Source of the DNA: Thalassia testudinum
Lineage: Eukaryota; Streptophyta; Magnoliopsida; Alismatales; Hydrocharitaceae
Reading direction: 5' to 3'
DNA length: 64,000 bases
Assembly (NCBI GenBank): GCA_037157565.1
Contig: JAZHRO010000063.1
Location: 13,374,001 to 13,438,000 of the forward strand
Below, in pieces: positions 57,961 through 64,000 of the stretch (positions are counted from its first letter, which is position 1; each line of letters begins with the position of its first letter). The notes under the pieces are model-generated. The model was not told the origin of the DNA, did not search any database, and was given only the letters and a program-made list of their open reading frames with translations. The translations under genes were made by a program, and so were the position numbers.

Positions 57961-58506
57961 GTGGAGTCCTTACCTGTGCACGTGGGTAGACTTTTTATCC
58001 CAAGCTTTAGTCTTGTGTTAGGAGAGACTCTTTCCACCAAAAAGGAACCCTCCCACCAAAAAGAAAAGTGTGCTCCTCCAAATAATGTTGTAAGAGATAT
58101 ACTGACATGCGTTTCAAAAAAAAAAAATGCAAATAAGTTAGTATATCTCACAAATGTCTGTAAAATCTTCCTACAAAAAAGTTCTTCAGGGCAAGTTGCA
58201 AATACCTTGTTTTCTTTGAGCCAAAAATGTCAAAAAATGGGAGTTGAGTTTTCCGTCATCTTTTTAAGGGTCAATCTGAAGACACGAGCTGAAACTAGGA
58301 CCCACCTGTACTTAAAAATTCGTGAAACCCTGGGCTTGAGTCTTAATGTTCATCTGGTCAGTCTTGATCCTTCACTATGCACAAGCCATAATCTCTTGAG
58401 CTCTCGAGTACGGCAAAAACCTCCTAGGTCCTGGAAATCCTACTTAAGGTTTAAATATCAAGAGTCCTGGTTAGTTGAGAGATGGTCTATGTCATGTAAG
58501 ACTTAA
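57961..58506 (+). CDS. Hypothetical 181-aa frame between the two PPTs
   Basis: An uninterrupted frame beginning MESLPVHVGRLF, basic and Ser-rich, in the 3' region where some Athila elements carry an env-like frame. I see one weakly hydrophobic N-terminal stretch but no clear transmembrane segment or known motif. Given that every other frame in this element is broken, an open frame here is more likely chance than a conserved gene. Confidence 0.2.
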   Translation: MESLPVHVGRLFIPSFSLVLGETLSTKKEPSHQKEKCAPPNNVVRDILTCVSKKKNANKLVYLTNVCKIFLQKSSSGQVANTLFSLSQKCQKMGVEFSVIFLRVNLKTRAETRTHLYLKIRETLGLSLNVHLVSLDPSLCTSHNLLSSRVRQKPPRSWKSYLRFKYQESWLVERWSMSCKT

Positions 58507-58623
58507 AGTACTGGTAGTCTTCTCTGCAATTGGTTCTCACAATATCCAATAATAAACACACCTATGTCGCATCAGGAGAAAATCGTCAGCTTAAAGATCA
58601 TTTCTAAATACAATACAAAAATG

Positions 58624-58660
58624 TTTTGCTAGGGACTAGCAAAAGATAGGCATGGGGGTA
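58624..58660 (+). promoter_or_regulatory. Hairpin and polypurine tract before the 3' LTR
   Basis: 58624-58644 forms 8-bp arms TTTTGCTA/TAGCAAAA with loop GGGAC, followed directly by GATAGGCATGGGGGTA and the LTR at 58661. It is near-identical to the signals at 7586-7622 and 32921-32958. Confidence 0.8.
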
Positions 58661-61199
58661 TGATTGCGCAGCAAAAATACACCAGCAATTGTGCCATCTT
58701 GTGCTATTTCCTAGCATTACCAGTCCATATTAGGTATCCATAGTCGCATTTGTAAAAATACATGCATGCATGCATTTATTTGAGAGGGGTGGAGAGTGAA
58801 TAAAATGGCCTTGCAATTAATAAATTTCTCAAGTGCTTCCTCGCAAAATCTCCATCTTTATTATTTATTTCTATTTGACTTTGAATTCTTCTCCGCAGCT
58901 GCAAGGCATGGCAGCTCTTCTTCACACCATGCTCTGCAAAGCTTGCCCTGCAGCAAACACTCCCTGCAGCCACATGCACAGCCATGTCTTCTCCAGGCCA
59001 TCTCCTCCCCTCTCCCCTCCATACGCAGCCTCTCCTTCTTCTGAGGAGCCACGCTGCAGGCAGGAGCAACTCACAGTGGTGCACAACCACCACTGTGAGT
59101 CCCACCACCGCCCAGCTCATCAAAGAGCCGGTGGGCGTGGTGGTCTTCCCCGCTCTGATTTCAACTTTCCAAGTAATTTCCGCCATTGCCACAGAACCGA
59201 GCTTTGAAGCTCAAGCTCCGCGGCAGTAGCAGCAAGGCGGCAGCAGCAGCGCAGCCTCCAGCGCGCGCCTGTAGGCCACCCTCACCTCTAGCGCGTGCCT
59301 GCAGGCTGCCCTCGCCTCCTGCTTCTTCACGCCCACACCCGCCTCTCCGCAAGCCAGCAGCCGGCGTAGCTTCTCCGTACGTGCGCCAGCCGTTCCACAC
59401 CACCCTTACTCACGAAACCGGGCGCAGGCGGTCGCGCGAAGCCGAGAAGCACTATAGCCACTGTTCATGCTAGTCAACGGAACACTGTGGCTACAGTGCG
59501 GTGACTGGTAAGTTTCTCACTTATCCGATCACCCGACACACCGCTACCGGCCCCTGCCCGTCCACGCACGGCTGTGCCCGCGTCTCACCCTGTGTCCACT
59601 CCAGTGGCTGCACCCGTGTCTGCCAGCGCCTGCACCTGCCCGCGTCTTCGCCCGCTTCAGCGCATAGCGCCTTCGTCCGCACCCGCCTCACCGCACAGCG
59701 CAGTGCGCTGCGGTCTCTCCCTCGTGCTCACTCCTTCCTGCCAGCGTGTGCCTCTTCGTGCGCCTACGCACCAGCGCGTGCGCGTGAATCACCAGACATC
59801 ACCAGCTGCGTGCAGATGACTTAACTCTCCCGACCTTCTTCACAGCAGGCACTCTTTCTCTCTCTCTCTCTCTCACAGCACTCCCTCACTCCTCAGCAGA
59901 CACATACACACATACACTCTTGCACACACACACTCTCACTTATACACTACTATATATTTATATATATATACATATATATATATATACTTATATCTATACC
60001 TATAGTAGTACCTATATACTTAAGTAGTAGTATACATACATACATATATCTATATATATCTATATACTTATATATATATATCTATCTATATATATATTAT
60101 TACCTATATAACTAAGTGTAACTATAGATACATATATATATATATATACATATATATACATATATTTATACATATATATATATACAAATATACATACATA
60201 TATACATATATATCTATAACTATATATACATATATATATATATACATATCTACCTACATATATCTATATACATATATTACTATATATATACATATATATA
60301 TATACATCTATATAGTTATATCTACATACACACACACACACAGATATATATATCTATACATCTATCTATCTATACATATATTTACATATCTATATATATA
60401 CATATATATATATACACATATAACTACATATATACCTATATATTTATAACTATATATACAAATACATATAGATATATATTTACAGATATATATATATTCA
60501 TATCACTTACAATACATTGTATCGAGGGAATATCCGCACAAGTAGCTGATATTCCCCGATACACGCATACAGAATGCATTTTCGCACACATCTTCCACCA
60601 TCCATCCTACACTCCACGCGGCACTTCGTCCTGTTGGTTGCATCTTCCTAGACGACGACCGACTCGACACCGTGCTACACGCCATCTCCACCTCCACCCC
60701 CACCCCTTTATACATATATAATATATACATATATATATACTATATTTACTTTATTTCTGTTTCACTTTCCTACCATTAAAAAGATAGAAAAAAAAATATA
60801 CAAAAGAGAAAAGATAATCCTTGACTTGCAGGTACTCAGTCTTGCGAATAGTAGCACCAGTTTTGAAACCCTAATTTGGCTCAAAGCCAAGAACCTGATT
60901 TTGAGGGTGTACCTCAAGGACAAAAAAATTATAAGAAAAAAAAATCTTAAATAGAAAAACACCAAAAACACAATAAATGAACGGAAGAGATTCGTTGTAG
61001 GAAAGGCGTAGAAACTTATTCACTTCTAATCCCACTTCCCTGAGTTCGACCCTAGGCCTAAAAGTGACAAAGATAAAATCAAGTAGGCCAAGTAAAAAAA
61101 ATTTTGTAAAAGAGATGGTTAGGCTCAATTTAGGTTAACCACTATACTCATTTCAATGATAAAATCACCATATTAACACAATCTATCCAGGCTCGACCA
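58661..61199 (+). repeat. 3' LTR with an extra 1.6-kb block
   Basis: 2539 bp. Compared with the 5' LTR it has a block of about 1.57 kb (about 59432-61003) bounded by AGGCG at both ends: GCGCAGGCGGTCGCG on the left, GGAAAGGCGTAGAAAC on the right, against GCGCAGGCGTAGAAAC in the 5' LTR. The block holds GC-rich sequence, CT and CA runs, a 570-base TA-rich microsatellite and AT-rich sequence up to 61003. Confidence 0.88.
59848..60500. repeat. CT, CA and TA/TATC microsatellite block
   Basis: A (TC)n run at 59848-59875, CACA-rich sequence to about 59940, then roughly 560 bases of TATATA, TACATA and TATCTA units. It lies inside the LTR block missing from the 5' LTR. Confidence 0.85.
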
Positions 61200-61300
61200 G
61201 CGATGTGGCCGTCGAGCCACCTCAGGTGGCTAGCCATCCTCTTCAGATCTTCCCACCCAAAGGAGAATTCAAATTTTTCCCAAAGGAAAATCCTCCTTAT
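61200..61300 (-). pseudogene. LINE ORF1, N-terminal remnant
   Basis: The minus-strand frame includes FLWEKFEFSFGWEDLKRM and is the part of ORF1 that lay upstream of the gypsy insertion. It stops at the LINE target duplication (61301-61309) without an obvious start or 5' UTR, so the LINE was 5'-truncated within ORF1 when it inserted, as is common for L1. Confidence 0.6.
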
Positions 61301-61473
61301 TACTTCGAATATTTGTGATACTTTAATGGGATGCAATCGACATTTATGTTCAGAAGATTAAAAACCACTAAAAGGAACTCTTAAATCATTTGAATCAGAT
61401 AGCGATTGAGCAAGAAATGCACTAAATGAATGGACATGACGATATTGTAAGAATAACTAATAAAATCGAAATG

Positions 61474-61589
61474 AGTGCTGTCAAACCATCATAAATGCAG
61501 CAGGAATAATCAAGATCTAAAGATAACTGCGCTTTGGAAGGAGTACAATAGATTGGGTGACCTCCTGAGAAGTCCTTGTGCTGCATCAA
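61474..61589 (+). pseudogene. 5S rRNA pseudogene copy 1
   Basis: The 3' half is readable as 5S rRNA (GCGCTTTGGAAGGAGTACAA, ATTGGGTGACCTCCTGAGAA, GTCCTTGTGCTGCATC) and is followed by a T-run. The 5' half is more eroded. Confidence 0.75.
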
Positions 61590-61784
61590 TTTTTTCGATC
61601 GAGACATTCATTCGTTTTGCTCCTTAAATATTAGAGACACAATTTGTGGTGGTAAACTATATTTAGGCTCAAAATGTCCAAAAATCTCGAAGACACTAGG
61701 ATTGCTCATATCGGACATGAGTAAGATACACAGAAAATGGATAAATGCAATTCTATTAGGAAAAAAGGTACCCAAAATTCTAGT

Positions 61785-61900
61785 TGGTGGGATCATACCA
61801 ACATTAATGCACCTGATCCCATCAGACCTCTGAAGTTAAGTGTGCATATTAGAGAGCAGTACTAGGATGAGAGACCTAAGATTTCCTCATGTTACACCCA
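61785..61900 (+). pseudogene. 5S rRNA pseudogene copy 2, best preserved
   Basis: GATCATACCAACATTAATGC, CTGATCCCATCAGACCTCTG, AAGTTAAGTGTGC and AGCAGTACTAGGATGAG follow the plant 5S rRNA sequence closely. It ends ACACCCA followed by a run of eight Ts. Changes in the 3' stem and control region suggest a pseudogene, but this is the copy nearest to a functional gene. Confidence 0.85.
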
Positions 61901-62099
61901 TTTTTTTTATTGAGAGCATGAACCCTGGGTACGATAAATATCTCTTACACTTTGATGGGATGCAATCAATATTTAGGTTCAGTTGGCTAAAAAGCTTCTA
62001 AAAGACCTGTTAAATCATTGAAATCTGATAACGAATGAGCACGAAATGCACAAAATGAATGGACGTAATGATATTTTAAGAATGATTAATGAAATCCTA

Positions 62100-62215
62100 A
62101 TGCATGTGACCAAACTAACATAAGTGGATCAGTCCTAATCAAGATCTGAAGACAAGTGCATTTTGGCAACACTAGAATAGATTGGGTGACCTCCAAAGAA
62201 GTTCTTGTGTTGAGA
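62100..62215 (+). pseudogene. 5S rRNA pseudogene copy 3
   Basis: Readable mainly in the 3' half (GATTGGGTGACCTCCAAAGA, AGTTCTTGTGTTG). It shares several changes with copies 1 and A (for example AATCAAGATCTGAAGA), so these three may form one sub-family of units alternating with the type of copies 2, 4 and B. Confidence 0.7.
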
Positions 62216-62418
62216 TATTTTTTGATCGAAAATATTCATTCTTTTTGTTCCATAAATATCAAGTGCAAATTATGGTGTTGAATCAGTATTCGAGTACAAA
62301 AGGTCAAAAAATCTCACAAACGACTCTTGGGTCGCTCATATCGGATAACGAATGAGTAAGATACATAGAAAATGGATGGACACTGATCTATTATAAAAAT
62401 ATAAACAAAATTCAAAGG

Positions 62419-62503
62419 AGTGTGATCGTATGATTATAATGAGCCAAATCCTCTCAAAACACTAAAGTTTAGTGTGCCTGGGCGAGAGCAATACTAAGTT
62501 GTG
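62419..62503 (+). pseudogene. 5S rRNA pseudogene copy 4, cut by an LTR
   Basis: GTGTGATCGTATGATTATAA to GTGCCTGGGCGAGAGCAATA then ACTAAG corresponds to the first 85 bases of 5S rRNA. The copy stops abruptly at the TGATGATAAAC start of the LTR. Confidence 0.75.
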
Positions 62504-62734
62504 TGATGATAAACGCCAGTTTATCATCATTCTTATGCATTAAAACAAACCTAGCTATTAGGATTTTACTCCGCAAACAGGTTTTTCGGGCTGCATTTAG
62601 GCATAAATTAGGTTAGGCATGCATTGCATTTCTTATTGTCTTTTTAATATGTTTTTGTGAGTGTTAGGGATGTACAGACATATAGATCCCTAAAACCCTA
62701 GCACTCAGGAAGGCAAAAGGTGAAGGAGAAGCCC

Positions 62735-63425
62735 AGACTAGCTGGAACTCAGCTTGATCCAGCTCACCGCAGCTGGAACCTAGATCACTTGAACTAGGGT
62801 TAGCTCATCCCAGCTACATTCAGCTAATCTCAGCTGAGTGGCAGCTCAAGAGAGTTCATCTTAGCTCACCCTAGCTCAAGTCAGCTCAGATCCAGCTCAA
62901 CTTAGCTGAGTCTAGCTCATCTCAGCTCCCACTAGTCCACAGGGAGCTCTAGCTAGCTCAGCTGAGTTGACAGGAGTTCACCCCAGCTCAGATCCAGCTA
63001 CATCCAGCTCCACTCAACTCCAGCCAGCTGAAGAAGAACTCATCCCAGCTCAGGAAGCTCAAGTCCAGCTCCTGAGGACTTAGCTTAGCTCAACTCAGTT
63101 GAGCTAAGCTACCTTAGTTGCCTCAACCAGCTTGACCCTCCCCGGGAGCACCAGACCTAGCTCACCTTAACTCATTATGGTAGAAGCTAGCTCACTTTAG
63201 CTTGGCTTAGCAGCTAGCAAAGAACTAGCAAGCTAAGCCAGCTAGAGTAGCTCCATGCCAGCCTCTTCAGCAACAGCCAGCTCCAATTTCAACTCCTGAC
63301 TTCTCCTCCTCAGCTCCTCCCTCCAAACCCTAGCTCCAACACCTTCTCCTCTACTCCTTCATTAGCTAAGCTAGCTTAGCTTATCTTAGCTTAGCTTAGC
63401 TATGCTCCAACTTCCTTGGCTTGTA
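62735..63425. repeat. AGCT-rich degenerate repeat in the family B LTR
   Basis: AGCT recurs very densely, as CAGCTCA, TAGCTCA and AGCTAAGCTAGC, across about 690 bases of U3. Counterpart of 15700-16370. Confidence 0.75.
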
Positions 63426-63851
63426 CCACCCCAAAAACCCACCTAACAACTCCACCCAACTAGCTCCACCTAAGCTCCACATAAGCTAACCTACTTGGCA
63501 CCAACCTAGCCTACCCACCACCTCCAAAAGACACCTAAAAGTGGCGCTAAAACCACCCTAACCACCCCCTTGATGGTGCCACTTTTCCCTCCAAAATTCC
63601 CCTTCATCTCCACCACACAATTCCCCTTGAATCCATCTCCACCATCCACCTAATCCCCCTTCTAGAAGACCCTAGGTTGGCGCCAAAATGGTGGTGTCTC
63701 TCCACCACCAAAATCCACCAACACCACCCTAACCACCCCCTTTAACACCCCTTGGGTTGGCGCCACACACCCTTGTCCATAGGATCACTAACCACCTCCA
63801 TCCTTCCATCCTAGCCCTCCATTTCAAGGGGCACCTTAACCCCCCATCCTA

Positions 63852-63863
63852 CCCTATAAAAAG
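63852..63863 (+). promoter_or_regulatory. TATA box of the family B LTR
   Basis: CCCTATAAAAAG, about 30 bases before the expected transcription start, followed by a CA- and CT-rich leader. Confidence 0.6.
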
Positions 63864-64000
63864 ACCACTACCCACCACCATTCAAGACATCCTTGGCTAG
63901 CAAATTCACTCTCATATTCCACCTAGAAGCCCACATCCAAGAGAGAAGAAGAAGAAGAAGATTAAGGGGATATTCTGTCCCCTTGGTGCCTTCCCCTCTT

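Larger units (their letters stand above)
45902..61199 (+). mobile_element. Athila-like Ty3/gypsy LTR retrotransposon, 15.3 kb
   Basis: LTRs at 45902-46920 and 58661-61199 begin TGATTGC and end CTCGACCA. The order is 5' LTR, PBS, leader, gag-protease (twice), RT, RNase H, integrase, internal G-tract, hairpin plus PPT, 3' LTR. The order PR-RT-RH-INT and the gag linker ITTRSG identify a gypsy element, and the PBS and gag look Athila-like. Flanks ACGAC (45897-45901) and GCGAT (61200-61204) agree at three of five bases, so the target duplication is eroded. It sits inside LINE ORF1. All coding parts have stops or frameshifts. Confidence 0.92.
61310..62503 (+). repeat. Degenerate tandem 5S rDNA array
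   Basis: Three and a part 5S-like copies start at about 61474, 61785, 62100 and 62419, giving units of 311, 315 and 319 bases. Spacers share AATGGGATGCAATC, TTCAG, AATCAGATA, GAAATGCAC and ATGAATGGAC in order. The array is the continuation of 40147-40623. It ends where a family B LTR inserted at 62504. Confidence 0.85.
62504..64000 (+). mobile_element. LTR of family B (AGCT-rich), cut by window edge
   Basis: Opens with a perfect hairpin of 11-bp arms (TGATGATAAAC and its complement, loop GCCA, 62504-62529) and matches the minus-strand LTR 14491-16583. An AGCT-rich block (62735-63425) precedes the TATA box at 63854 and a pyrimidine-rich leader. The rest lies beyond the window, so I cannot say whether it is a solo LTR or part of an element. 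Confidence 0.7.

Noticed and set aside
59940..60500. TA-rich block as a centromeric or subtelomeric satellite
   Set aside because: It is a simple irregular TA/TATC microsatellite confined to one LTR, with no longer repeat unit and no telomere motif TTTAGGG.
45902..61199. Endogenous pararetrovirus (caulimovirid) integrant
   Set aside because: The element has LTRs, a tRNA-Asp PBS, a PPT and an integrase with HHCC and DDx core, which caulimovirids lack. No movement protein was seen.
61474..62503. 5S-like copies as functional 5S rRNA genes, or as Cassandra-type TRIM LTRs
   Set aside because: All copies have many changes in control elements and stems. They are regularly spaced with homologous spacers and no PBS or PPT between them, so they fit a decayed rDNA array better than Cassandra.
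1..64000. Host protein-coding genes, CRISPR arrays or bacterial-type operons
   Set aside because: No non-transposon protein domain, exon series or CRISPR-like regular repeat was found on either strand. Every recognisable protein motif belongs to a retroelement.

Overview
The window is gene-poor nuclear DNA of a seed plant, most likely a flowering plant. It is built almost entirely of nested retrotransposons and I found no host protein-coding gene. The plant assignment rests on four things: Athila/Tat-type Ty3/gypsy elements with tRNA-Asp-type primer binding sites (PBS), a plant-type L1 LINE with a double zinc-knuckle ORF1, decayed 5S rDNA repeats of plant type, and long LTRs with TATA boxes. 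The species cannot be told from this sequence.

Layout, left to right. Positions 1-5828 hold broken LTR-A pieces in both orientations, ending with an LTR (about 4000-5611) and its PBS. A complete minus-strand non-autonomous element, 5829-13629, interrupts that internal region (target duplication CTCAT). 13635-14490 resumes the interrupted leader. 14491-16583 is a minus-strand LTR of an AGCT-rich family B, with the 3' end of its internal region at 16584-17193. A further LTR-like unit (17194-17732 and 27644 to about 28450) is split by a complete plus-strand element, 17733-27643. From about 28450 to 31076 and 39540 to 40146 lies a minus-strand gag-protease element lacking RT and integrase, split by a complete minus-strand element, 31077-39539 (target duplication ATGGG).

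The right third is a clear stratigraphy. A degenerate tandem 5S rDNA array with a unit of about 311-319 bp (40147-40623 and 61310-62503) was cut by a 5'-truncated minus-strand LINE (40624-45901 and 61200-61300). The LINE was then cut by a 15.3-kb Athila-like gypsy element (45902-61199). That element encodes gag, protease, RT, RNase H and integrase, all now pseudogenic, and carries an internal tandem duplication of leader-gag-protease of about 2.96 kb. A family-B LTR (62504 to the window end) interrupts the last 5S copy.

How the parts relate: the three complete short elements (5829-13629, 17733-27643, 31077-39539) have LTRs, PBS and polypurine tracts (PPT) but no recognisable RT or integrase. 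They carry instead a Tyr/Asn/Gln-rich and acidic reading frame of unknown function, so they presumably depend on enzymes supplied by autonomous relatives such as 45902-61199. Several families share small signals: a near-identical hairpin just before the 3' PPT, a second PPT-like G-tract preceded by a CAATG/CATTG mini-hairpin, and LTR starts that are themselves palindromic. One LTR family also carries what looks like a Pol III-spaced snRNA promoter. All similarities were judged by eye. No database search or alignment program was available.
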